Source of the DNA: an uncultured Lachnospiraceae bacterium
GTDB taxonomy: Bacteria > Bacillota > Clostridia > Lachnospirales > Lachnospiraceae
Direction of reading: 5' to 3'
Length of the DNA: 26,511 bases
Assembly (NCBI GenBank): GCA_949051815.1
Contig: CARQVR010000044.1
Coordinates: 1 to 26,511 of the forward strand
Of the stretch, positions 15,892 through 23,688 are shown piece after piece (position 1 is the stretch's first letter; each line of letters opens with the position of its first letter). Both the position numbers and the translations under genes were made by a program. The notes under the pieces are model-generated. The model was not told the DNA's origin and searched no databases. It was given only the letters and a program-made list of their open reading frames with translations.

Positions 15892-15926
15892 CCCGTTTAG
15901 TCGGTAAATAAATTTGTCGGGTTTCA
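15890..15926 (+). promoter_or_regulatory. Hairpin between leader stop and terminator-like stem
   Basis: GACCCG (15890-15895) can pair with CGGGTT (15918-15923), with a smaller alternative CCG/CGG inside (15893-15904). It begins on the leader stop codon, so a ribosome ending or stalling there would prevent it from forming. Confidence 0.35.
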
Positions 15927-15963
15927 AGGGGCTGTGGTAGTTTTATTACCACAGCCCCTTTCT
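15926..15963 (+). terminator. Attenuator-type terminator hairpin before the ABC exporter genes
   Basis: A perfect 14-bp stem: AAGGGGCTGTGGTA (15926-15939) pairs with TACCACAGCCCCTT (15947-15960) around GTTTTAT. The T run is short (TTT, then C), so termination may be partial. It ends about 70 bases before the first exporter gene, inside the operon and not at its end, which fits attenuation. Confidence 0.6.
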
Positions 15964-16033
15964 GCGCGCATAAGCAGAGTCAGAAAGCGACAGAGACAGG
16001 ACGTGTGCGGAGATATACAGGGGGATATCAAAC

Positions 16034-17851
16034 ATGAAAAAAATATCAAATTACATATGGGACTACCGGTTTTCCTATCTGGGAGCCGTATTGTCCCTTC
16101 TGATCGCGGTCACGCTTGATATGGCGGCGCCAAGACTGACGGCGCGGGTGGTGGATGACGTGATCGTGGGAGGAAAGACCGGAGAATTAAAGTACCTGCT
16201 CCTCGGCTTTCTGGGCGTAGGGCTTGGCAGGTGTATTTTCCAGTATGTGAAGGAATATACCTTCGACAAAAACGGCGCCAGAATTTCCGGAGATATGAGG
16301 CGGGATCTGTTCCGGCATATACAGTCCCTGAGCGCGGACTTTTTCGACCGCACGAATACGGGGGAGCTGATGGCCCGCGTCAAGGAGGATATCGACCATA
16401 TATGGGACGCGGTCGGCTATGTGGGGATGCTGTTAATAGAGGTGTTTTACCATACGGGGATCATTCTTGTCTGCATGTGCATGATTAACCGGAAGCTGGC
16501 CATGCTTTCCGCGGCGGCCATGCTTCTGTGCGGAACCGTGGCGGTGATGATGGAGAGAAAACTGGGAGCGGTTTACGAGGCGATCAGCGAGGAGAACGCG
16601 GTTCTCAACACGGTGGCGGAGGAAAATCTGGGCGGTGTGCGGACGGTCAAGGCATTTGCCAGAGAAGCATTTGAGATCGACAAGTTTCTCTCCCACAACA
16701 AACGCTACTACGATCTGAACATGGCGCAGTCGAAAGTGTTTGTGCGCTACTATCCGGTTTTTACGGTGATATCCAAGGTTCTGCCATTATTGACTCTTTT
16801 GGTCGGCGGCAGATTTGTAATAGGCGGGGAGATGACGCTTGGGGAGATGACGGCTTTTGTCGAGTATTCCATGAACATCGTGTGGCCTATGGAGATGTTA
16901 GGCTGGCTGACCAACAGTTTCTCCTCCGCGGTGGCGTCCAACAGAAAAATACGCAAAATCTATGAGGAGACGCCGACGGTCACAGAGGTGACTAATCCGG
17001 TCAAACTACAGGACGTGCGTGGAAAGGTGTGCTTTGACCATGTTTCCTTCCACAAGGCGGACCAGCATGAGATCCTCCGTGATATCACCTTTACCGTGGA
17101 GGCGGGAAAGACGCTTGGCATTATGGGAACAACGGGGGCGGGAAAGACTTCCATCATCCAGCTTTTACAGCGCATGTATGACGCCACGGGCGGCGCCATC
17201 TATCTGGATGATGTGGATATCCGCAGCCTGACGCTGGAACAGCTCCGCACGAGCGTGAGCTTCGTGATGCAGGACGTCTTTCTGTTTTCAGATACCATTG
17301 GCGACAACATCAAGCTTGGCAAAAAGCGGTATCTGGATTTTAAGACCGTGCGCAAGGCGTCCACGGACGCGCAGGCAAGCGGATTTATCGAGCGGATGGA
17401 AAAGCAGTACGATACGGTGATCGGCGAGCGCGGCGTGGGTCTGTCCGGCGGGCAGAAGCAGCGCATCAGCATAGCGCGTGCGCTTTCCAAGAAAAATCCG
17501 ATTCTGGTGTTGGACGATTCTACTTCCGCGCTGGATACGGAGACGGAGCAGACGATCCAGCAGACGCTTGCGAAGCTGGAAAGCACGACCAAGATTATTA
17601 TCGGACACAGAATCAGCGCGGTGCGCGGCGCGGATGAGATTCTGGTGCTGGCGGACGGCGCCATTGCGGAGCGGGGCACCCATGAGGAGCTGCTGCGAAA
17701 GAGGGGGCTGTATTATGAGACGTATCAATCGCAGTATGGGGAGCTGTCGGAAGCTGGGGCCGCAGCGCATATGGACGGACCGGGCGGGGAAGCGCAGGGG
17801 AAACAGGTAAGAGAGAGGGGAGGTGAGACAGATGTCCTTCAATTCATATAA
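16034..17851 (+). CDS. ABC exporter half-transporter (degenerate-site subunit)
   Basis: A 605-residue ABC exporter subunit: six membrane helices (about 1-310) and an ATPase domain. Walker A is GTTGAGKTS (about 366-374), the signature LSGGQKQR (about 469) is canonical, but after Walker B the catalytic Glu is replaced: LDDSTSALD, Asp495. Together with the partner downstream this is the pattern of asymmetric heterodimeric exporters such as BmrCD, TM287/288 and TmrAB, where one ATP site is degenerate. These often pump drugs or lipids out of the cell. AGGGGGA lies 8 bases upstream of the ATG. The last 20 bases overlap the start of the next gene. The C-terminus carries an extra Gly/Glu-rich tail of about 30 residues. 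Confidence 0.93.
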   Translation: MKKISNYIWDYRFSYLGAVLSLLIAVTLDMAAPRLTARVVDDVIVGGKTGELKYLLLGFLGVGLGRCIFQYVKEYTFDKNGARISGDMRRDLFRHIQSLSADFFDRTNTGELMARVKEDIDHIWDAVGYVGMLLIEVFYHTGIILVCMCMINRKLAMLSAAAMLLCGTVAVMMERKLGAVYEAISEENAVLNTVAEENLGGVRTVKAFAREAFEIDKFLSHNKRYYDLNMAQSKVFVRYYPVFTVISKVLPLLTLLVGGRFVIGGEMTLGEMTAFVEYSMNIVWPMEMLGWLTNSFSSAVASNRKIRKIYEETPTVTEVTNPVKLQDVRGKVCFDHVSFHKADQHEILRDITFTVEAGKTLGIMGTTGAGKTSIIQLLQRMYDATGGAIYLDDVDIRSLTLEQLRTSVSFVMQDVFLFSDTIGDNIKLGKKRYLDFKTVRKASTDAQASGFIERMEKQYDTVIGERGVGLSGGQKQRISIARALSKKNPILVLDDSTSALDTETEQTIQQTLAKLESTTKIIIGHRISAVRGADEILVLADGAIAERGTHEELLRKRGLYYETYQSQYGELSEAGAAAHMDGPGGEAQGKQVRERGGETDVLQFI

Positions 17852-19607
17852 AGACGACGAACAGAGTACGAAACGAAGCAAAATACAGACTTTAAAGCGG
17901 CTGTTGGACTATCTGTTCGTATATAAATGGCAGATTGTATTCGTGCTGGCGATTATGGGTTACGGGGTGGCGGTGAGTCTGGTGAACCCGCTGATTATGG
18001 AGTCTGCCATAGATGACTATATTGGTCAAAATGATTTCAGGGGGCTGTACCGTCTGCTTGGCATCGCGCTTGCGGTCAATCTGGCGCTGGTGGCGACCGT
18101 TAAACTCAGAATGTACATTATGGCGAAGGTGTGCAACCGGATTTTGCTGACGATCAGACAGGAGCTGTACACCCATATTCAGAAGCTGGACTTTGCGTTC
18201 TTTGACAGCAGGCCCACGGGAAAGATTCTGTCCCGCATCATCGGTGATATCAATTCCCTTAAGGATGTGCTGTCCAACTGCGTGACCACGCTGGTGCCGG
18301 ACGGCCTTACGGTGATAGCCGTGATTGTGATTATGGTCTGTAAGAATCCGGCGCTGGCATTTGCCTCGCTGCTGACTCTGCCGTTTATGGCGGCGGCGAC
18401 CTTTTATATCGAATACAAGGCGCATCCGCGCTGGCAGAGTTTCCGGAAGAAGTCGGCCAATCTGAACGCGTTTATTCACGAGGATATGGCGGGCATCCGC
18501 ATCATCCAGAGCTTTCATGCCGAGAAGGAGACGGAGAATACCTTTGACGAGCTTTTGCAGGAGCACAGGAACGCCTTTTTCGACGCGGTCCGTATGAGCG
18601 ATTCTTTCGGTTCCGTGATCGACCTGTCATGGGGGCTTGGCTGTATTTTCCTGTACTTTACGGGAATTGTCGTTCTGGGTGTGGATGCCGTGTCGCTTGG
18701 CACGTTTATTGCCTTTGGCACTTACCTGAATATGTTCTGGCAGCCCATCCACAATATCAGTAATTTTTACAACCAGCTTGTGACGAACATTGCGGGGGCG
18801 GAGCGGATTTTTGAGATTCTGGACACGGAGCCTTCCATCGCGGACGGCGCAGCGGCGAAGCCTATGCCGGAGATTGCGGGGGAAGTGGTGTTTGACCATG
18901 TGGATTTCTCCTATGATGATAAGGTGAAGGTGCTGGATGACGTGAGTTTTTCGATAAGATCCGGTGAGACGATTGCGCTGGTAGGGCCTACGGGAGCGGG
19001 AAAGACCACCATAGTCAATCTGATCAGCCGCTTCTACGATGCGACGGGCGGCGCGGTCAGGATAGACGGGCAGGATGTGCGTGAGGTTACGCTTAATAGT
19101 CTGCGCGGGCAGATGGGAATTATGACGCAGGATAACTTCCTCTTTTCCGGCACGATACGGGAAAATATCCGTTACGGCAGGCTGGACGCCACGGATGAGG
19201 AGATCGAGGCGGCGGCCAGAGCGGTCAACGCCCATGACTTTATTATGAAGCTGGAAAAGGGGTACGAGACGGTTCTGTCCGAGCGGGGCGGCGGGCTTTC
19301 CGTCGGGCAGAAGCAGCTTTTAGCCTTTGCAAGAACGATGGTTTCGGATCCGAAGATACTGATTCTGGACGAGGCGACTTCCAGCATAGACACGAAGACG
19401 GAGCTGCTGGTACAGGAGGGGATCGAGCATCTTCTTGCGGGCAGAACCTCCTTTGTCATTGCCCACAGGCTCTCCACCATCCGCAAGGCGGACCGTATAT
19501 TCGTGGTGGATGACGGAAAGATTCTGGAGGAGGGCAGTGCGGACGAACTTATGGAAAAGAAGGGAATCTACTATCAGCTCTATATGGCGCAGTTTAAAGC
19601 CTGTTAG
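17832..19607 (+). CDS. ABC exporter half-transporter (catalytic-site subunit)
   Basis: A 591-residue partner of the upstream subunit: about six membrane helices (the first near residues 33-52), then an ATPase domain. Walker A is GPTGAGKTT (about 385-393) and Walker B LDEATSSID has the catalytic Glu514, but the signature is altered to LSVGQ (about 490). Its active Walker site would pair with the normal LSGGQ of the partner, giving one working and one degenerate ATP site. ATG 17832 is chosen because GGGGAGGTGA is just upstream; the GTG at 17823 lies inside that site. The 20-base overlap with the upstream gene implies coupled translation and equal amounts of both subunits. The substrate is unknown. 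Confidence 0.93.
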   Translation: MSFNSYKDDEQSTKRSKIQTLKRLLDYLFVYKWQIVFVLAIMGYGVAVSLVNPLIMESAIDDYIGQNDFRGLYRLLGIALAVNLALVATVKLRMYIMAKVCNRILLTIRQELYTHIQKLDFAFFDSRPTGKILSRIIGDINSLKDVLSNCVTTLVPDGLTVIAVIVIMVCKNPALAFASLLTLPFMAAATFYIEYKAHPRWQSFRKKSANLNAFIHEDMAGIRIIQSFHAEKETENTFDELLQEHRNAFFDAVRMSDSFGSVIDLSWGLGCIFLYFTGIVVLGVDAVSLGTFIAFGTYLNMFWQPIHNISNFYNQLVTNIAGAERIFEILDTEPSIADGAAAKPMPEIAGEVVFDHVDFSYDDKVKVLDDVSFSIRSGETIALVGPTGAGKTTIVNLISRFYDATGGAVRIDGQDVREVTLNSLRGQMGIMTQDNFLFSGTIRENIRYGRLDATDEEIEAAARAVNAHDFIMKLEKGYETVLSERGGGLSVGQKQLLAFARTMVSDPKILILDEATSSIDTKTELLVQEGIEHLLAGRTSFVIAHRLSTIRKADRIFVVDDGKILEEGSADELMEKKGIYYQLYMAQFKAC

Positions 19608-19704
19608 TACAACAAATATAAGTATTCGCTGCACGGGTATGTTGTAATAATATACAAAAAAAGCCGTTCTTTTTTGACAATGTGCCGTTTTTTTCCGGAG
19701 ACGG

Positions 19705-19732
19705 TTGACAATACTATAGTTTACCTTATAAT
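19705..19732 (+). promoter_or_regulatory. Promoter of the lacI-type regulator
   Basis: Perfect TTGACA (19705-19710), 16 bases, perfect TATAAT (19727-19732). The block 19721-19736 around the -10 is identical over 16 bases to that at 25737-25752 in the epimerase promoter, with the same -35 and spacing. This suggests a shared operator, possibly for the regulator itself. Confidence 0.8.
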
Positions 19733-19774
19733 TTAAGTTATATTGGCTTAAAAAATAAACAAGGGTTGGAGAAT

Positions 19775-20809
19775 ATGGCAAAAGCAGTTAAAATGGCGGA
19801 TATTGCGAAGGTGATGGGCGTCAGTACGGTGACGGTGTCCAAGGCGTTGTCTGACCAGAAGGGCGTCAGCGAGGAACTTCGCGTCAAAATCAAGAAAAAG
19901 GCGGAGGAGATGGGGTATCAGTCGGCATCCGCCAGATACAGGGAGCGTTCCGGGAGCGCGGCAAGCTATACGTTCGGCGTGGTCGTCTCGGACCGCTTTC
20001 TCGCAAAATATGAATCCTTCTATTGGAATCTGTATCAGGAGGTAGCTACCGCTGCGGTGCAGAAGGGATGCTTTACCATGCTGGAGGTGCTGCGGGCGGA
20101 AGATGAGGACAGGCTGGTCATGCCCAGGCTTCTCGGTGAGAGAAAGACGGAGGGGCTGATCATTATAGGGAGGCTTAAGAAGGCTTACATGGAAAAACTG
20201 CTGGAGCAGGTGGAGCTGCCGTTTATCCTTCTTGACTTTGTGGATCGCAACGTCGCATATGACTCGGTGGTTTCCAACAGCTATTTCGGCATGTACCGCA
20301 TGACCAATTATCTGTTTGATCTGGGACATGAAAAGATCGCCTTTGTGGGAAACGTACACTATACGGATTCCATCACGGACCGCTATTTCGGTTATGTGAA
20401 ATCCTTAAGCGAGCACGGGCTCGAAGTGAGGAAGGACTGGGTGTTAGACGATCGCAATCCGGAGACAGGGCTGTCAGATGTCGGCTTTACATGGAAACTG
20501 CCGGAGGAAATGCCCACCGCCTTTGTGTGCAACAACGACGTGGCCGCCGCCAATCTCGTCTGCGAGCTGGAGCGGCGCGGTTATCGTGTGCCGCAGGATA
20601 TCTCCGTGGTGGGATATGACAATTACCAGCCGCCGGGGCTTTGCGATGTGCGGATTACGACCTACGAGGTAAATATGACGGAGATGGCGAATCAGACCGT
20701 GAAAAATCTGATCCGCAAGATTGCCGGAGAGCCTTACAGGAAGGGCGTGATCATTGTGGACGGCAGAATTGTTTATAAGGAAAGTGTAAGAGAGGCGCAT
20801 CATGACTGA
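19775..20809 (+). CDS. LacI-family transcriptional regulator
   Basis: A 344-residue repressor-type regulator. The N-terminal helix-turn-helix is VKMADIAKVMGVSTVTVSKAL (residues 5-25; only the key part TVTVSKAL is diagnostic), with the hinge following near residue 50. The rest is a periplasmic-binding-like effector domain with FGVVVSDRF and the typical closing segment ISVVGYDNYQPPGLCDVRITT. Such proteins release DNA on binding a sugar. ATG 19775 is used, with AAGGG 9 bases upstream; a TTG at 19766 has no better site. It lies next to the sugar importer and epimerase, so it probably controls them. Its last codons lie in a palindrome shared with the convergent AraC gene, so the two proteins share the residues REAH near their ends. 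Confidence 0.92.
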   Translation: MAKAVKMADIAKVMGVSTVTVSKALSDQKGVSEELRVKIKKKAEEMGYQSASARYRERSGSAASYTFGVVVSDRFLAKYESFYWNLYQEVATAAVQKGCFTMLEVLRAEDEDRLVMPRLLGERKTEGLIIIGRLKKAYMEKLLEQVELPFILLDFVDRNVAYDSVVSNSYFGMYRMTNYLFDLGHEKIAFVGNVHYTDSITDRYFGYVKSLSEHGLEVRKDWVLDDRNPETGLSDVGFTWKLPEEMPTAFVCNNDVAAANLVCELERRGYRVPQDISVVGYDNYQPPGLCDVRITTYEVNMTEMANQTVKNLIRKIAGEPYRKGVIIVDGRIVYKESVREAHHD

Positions 20810-20820
20810 TGCGCCTCTCT
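20789..20820. terminator. Palindrome covering both convergent stop codons
   Basis: AGAGAGGCGCATCA (20789-20802) pairs perfectly with TGATGCGCCTCTCT (20807-20820) around TGAC. The stop of the LacI gene (20807-20809) and that of the AraC gene (20802-20800 on the minus strand) both fall in it. No T run follows on either side, so it is an unusual, weak or assisted terminator. Confidence 0.65.
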
Positions 20821-21714
20821 GTACGCCTGTGGTGTGGCGCCGTATTCTTTCTTGAAAAGATGAATGAAATGGTTCGTGTTTTCAAAGCCTGTTTGCAGCG
20901 CGACCTCATGAACCTTTTTGTCAGTGGAGAGAAGCAGGTTTTCCGCGGCCTCTATCCTCTTTTTGTTCATGTATTTGATGGGAGGCAGCCCGAAAGCGGC
21001 GGAAAACTCATGGCAGATCCGGTATTTGCTCATATGACAGTGCCGCTCCAGATCCTCAAGTTTCAGGGGCCTGTCCAGATGATTGTCCATATAGTGTTTC
21101 AGCTCCCACAGATAGGGGGCGTATTTTTTTTGTCTGTCTTCCGGGGAAGACGAATCGAGGGTTTCGGCAAAAAGCTCTGTCAGGATGGCGGTTATCAGAC
21201 CGGCATCCCGCAGTTTGTCTGGCAGGGACGGGCCGGTTTCACCGGCAAGAAGCTGTTTCAGGTTCCGGAGTACGGAGGAATGCCGCTCCACCTGCGCAAG
21301 CAGGCAGGTGTCAAAGGAAAGAAATGATTCGTACACGGGAAAAAGCCCCCCCCTAACGAAAAAAATGATAAAACGCCAAGGTGACAGATCGGAAAGCAGG
21401 GAAAAGGAAATTTCCCGGCAGTCCAGATAAAGAAGCGTTCCGTTTTTCAGCGGGTAACGCTGCCCCTTTAGCAGAAGCGTTCCTGCGCCTTCCTGCGTAT
21501 AGAGGAGCATACGGCAGTTTAGCGGCGTGTAGGAGAGCGTGAGGGCCTCGTTGACTTTTATGCTGCCGCCGCAAAGAACCGTGGGAATCCGGTCGGCGCA
21601 GTCTGTCTGTTGTTCATAGAAGATACCCGCGAAATAGGCTGCGGCGGGTGTGTTTTCCGGTGGCGCGTCCGTTTTGACGGTGAGCGCGTTTTCGTATTGT
21701 TCGCGGAATGTCAT
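20800..21714 (-). CDS. AraC-family transcriptional regulator
   Basis: A 304-residue regulator with an N-terminal cupin-like sensor domain (about 1-170; LLKGQRYPLKNGTLLYLDCR is its barrel) and a C-terminal double helix-turn-helix of about 100 residues: LEDLERHCHMSKYRICHEF and VALQTGFENTNHFIHLFKK, the last being the diagnostic AraC block. Members of this type usually activate sugar-uptake genes. It is divergent from the sugar-binding protein gene, which is its likely target, and convergent with the LacI gene, overlapping it by 10 bases. A GGAAAGG ribosome site lies upstream. A run of eight G (21353-21346 on the minus strand) encodes part of VRGGLF and is a possible slippage site. Confidence 0.92.
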   Translation of the reverse strand: MTFREQYENALTVKTDAPPENTPAAAYFAGIFYEQQTDCADRIPTVLCGGSIKVNEALTLSYTPLNCRMLLYTQEGAGTLLLKGQRYPLKNGTLLYLDCREISFSLLSDLSPWRFIIFFVRGGLFPVYESFLSFDTCLLAQVERHSSVLRNLKQLLAGETGPSLPDKLRDAGLITAILTELFAETLDSSSPEDRQKKYAPYLWELKHYMDNHLDRPLKLEDLERHCHMSKYRICHEFSAAFGLPPIKYMNKKRIEAAENLLLSTDKKVHEVALQTGFENTNHFIHLFKKEYGATPQAYREAHQS

Positions 21715-22110
21715 AGAAGAAACCTTTCCGTTTCACATAAATTTTTAAGTAAAGTTTTTGCCTGAATCCATTCATGTGAACCCATACATACAATTTATGT
21801 GAGCTGATCAGGTAATTCAAATGACTCACACATTGGTTTGCGATTGATTATATTTAAGTAAAAATGATTAATATATAATTATGTATTTAAGTTTATACTG
21901 ACTAAAGGGGAAATATCTATTGTGAAAATAACTAAAAATTGATATTAAAAATTGTACAAATAGAAGAAAAGCACAAAGAAAGCAAGAATATTATATGTTT
22001 AGCAATAATAATTGATGATTAATATTTTAACTCATGTATACTTAATTTAAAGTTAAATAATTAACTAACGGCTCAAAGCGAGTCAGATAAAAAAGGAGGA
22101 TATGACTATT
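21715..22110. promoter_or_regulatory. AT-rich divergent control region between AraC and the sugar importer
   Basis: No gene is seen. Three copies of a TTYATGTGA motif occur: reversed at 21733-21743, and direct at 21771-21780 and 21794-21803, the last two 23 bases apart; the outer pair forms an exact 11-bp inverted repeat. They are plausible AraC-protein half-sites. TTTAAGTAAA-like 10-mers lie at 21744, 21853 and 21886. Two TATACT boxes (21894-21899, 22037-22042) lack good -35 boxes, as expected for an activated promoter. An AGTTAA/TTAACT inverted repeat is at 22051-22066. The ribosome site AAAAGGAGG ends near 22099. Confidence 0.5.
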
Positions 22111-23568
22111 ATGAAACTGAGAAAAGTGTTAGCGCTTACTTTGGCGGCTGCAATGACTTTATCTCTGGCAGCCTGCGGCGGCGCCGATGAAGGTGCGGCA
22201 GAGGCTCCGGCAGCAGACGATACGGCAGCGGAGGAGACAGAGGCTCCCGCGGCGGATGATGCGGCAGACGACAGCGCAGAGGCGGAAGCGCCTGCAACGG
22301 CATCGGGTGTTACATATGCATCGATCAATCTGGGTCAGGATTATAAAGATCTGACCACCACGATCAAGTTCATCCATCACAAGACCGACCGTGAGGAGGA
22401 TGGAACGATACCTGATCTGATCGCTAAATTCAATGAAATGTATCCGGGCATCGCGGTGGAGACCGAGGGCATCACGGATTATCAGGAAGATTCTCTGCTT
22501 CGTCTTTCTTCCGGCGACTGGGGCGATGTGATGTTCATTCCCGCAGTAGACGCGGCTGAGCTTCCCACCTATTTCGTTCCTTACGGCACAGTGGAAGAGA
22601 TGAGCGAATATATCAATTTTGCGGATCAGTGGAAGGACGCGGCAGGCAACTGCTACGGCATCGGTTACATGGGTAACGCGCAGGGTGTTCTTTATAATAA
22701 GAAGGTGTTCGCTGACGCAGGCGTGACAACCCTCCCCAAGACGCCCGATGAGTTCATCGCAGCATTACAGGCGATCAAGGAAAAGACCGACGCGATTCCG
22801 CTTTATACCAACTATGCGGCAGGCTGGACGATGGGCGGCGCATGGGACGGCTATCTTGGCGCGATCACAAACGGCGACGAGACATGGTTAAACCAGAAAT
22901 TCATCCACGAGGCTGAACCTTTCAAGGATCACGGCGACGGCACCGGCCCTTATGCACTCTATAAGATTCTCTATGACGCGACGGCGCAGGGGCTGATCGA
23001 GGACGACTACACGACCACAGACTGGGAGGGCTGCAAGCCCATGATCAACAACGGCGAGATCGGCACCATGGTGCTCGGTTCCTGGGCGGTTGCACAGATG
23101 AAGGCGGCAGGCGATAACCCGGACGATATCGGTTATATGCCTTTCCCGATCACCGTAAACGGACAGCAGTATGCGACGGCAGGTCCTGACTACTGCTACG
23201 GCATTAACGTGAATGCTTCCGACGACAACAAGGCGGCAGCTATGGTATTCGTTAAGTGGATGGTAGAGGAGTCAGGCTGGTGCGATCTGGAAGGCGGCTA
23301 TCCGATTTCCAAGACAGCTCCCACTTCCTTCGTATTTGACGGCGTAAACGTTGTAAACAACGTGACTTCCCTGCCCGGCGAGGAAGATTTCATGAACGAG
23401 TTAAACGCGGAGTCCGAGCTTTCCTTCAACGCAGGCGGCGACGCGAAGGTACAGAGAATCGTTGAGGCGGCGGCTACAGGCGCAGAGACATACGACGACA
23501 TTATGGCTGACTGGACGGCAGCGTGGAATATGGCCCAGGAGGAATGCGGGGTTGAGGTTCTGTATTAA
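22111..23568 (+). CDS. Sugar ABC transporter substrate-binding lipoprotein
   Basis: A 485-residue family 1 extracellular solute-binding protein. The signal peptide ends in a lipobox LSLAAC; the cysteine is anchored in the outer face of the membrane. An acidic Ala/Glu/Asp linker of about 45 residues follows, with two copies of EAPAADD, and then the binding domain with YKDLTTTIKFIHH and the family-typical GVLYNKKVFADAGV and GTMVLGSWAVAQM. It delivers an oligosaccharide to the two permeases downstream; the nature of the sugar is inferred only from the epimerase next to it. ATG 22111 is preferred, 11 bases after GGAGG; ATG 22102 is too close. It is the first gene of the operon and is separated from the permeases by a hairpin. 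Confidence 0.92.
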   Translation: MKLRKVLALTLAAAMTLSLAACGGADEGAAEAPAADDTAAEETEAPAADDAADDSAEAEAPATASGVTYASINLGQDYKDLTTTIKFIHHKTDREEDGTIPDLIAKFNEMYPGIAVETEGITDYQEDSLLRLSSGDWGDVMFIPAVDAAELPTYFVPYGTVEEMSEYINFADQWKDAAGNCYGIGYMGNAQGVLYNKKVFADAGVTTLPKTPDEFIAALQAIKEKTDAIPLYTNYAAGWTMGGAWDGYLGAITNGDETWLNQKFIHEAEPFKDHGDGTGPYALYKILYDATAQGLIEDDYTTTDWEGCKPMINNGEIGTMVLGSWAVAQMKAAGDNPDDIGYMPFPITVNGQQYATAGPDYCYGINVNASDDNKAAAMVFVKWMVEESGWCDLEGGYPISKTAPTSFVFDGVNVVNNVTSLPGEEDFMNELNAESELSFNAGGDAKVQRIVEAAATGAETYDDIMADWTAAWNMAQEECGVEVLY

Positions 23569-23632
23569 TCAGTAAGAACGATTCCGAAAAGAAGCGCATA
23601 AGTAATTTGTTATAAGTTTTAAATGGTTAATC

Positions 23633-23667
23633 GGGGCTGGCACAGGAAAAATCAAGGTGGCAGCCCC
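23633..23667 (+). promoter_or_regulatory. Hairpin between binding-protein and permease genes
   Basis: GGGGCTG (23633-23639) pairs with CAGCCCC (23661-23667), extended by CAC/GTG after one G/G mismatch. There is no T run. Such hairpins often protect the upstream message so that more binding protein than permease is made (known for maltose-type operons; inference here). Confidence 0.6.
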
Positions 23668-23688
23668 TGACTATCAGGAGGGTAGCAT

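Noticed and set aside
22210..22300. Tandem repeat in the binding-protein gene as a variable surface repeat
   Set aside because: It is the acidic Ala/Glu linker usual after the lipobox; the two EAPAADD copies differ at the DNA level and do not form an array.
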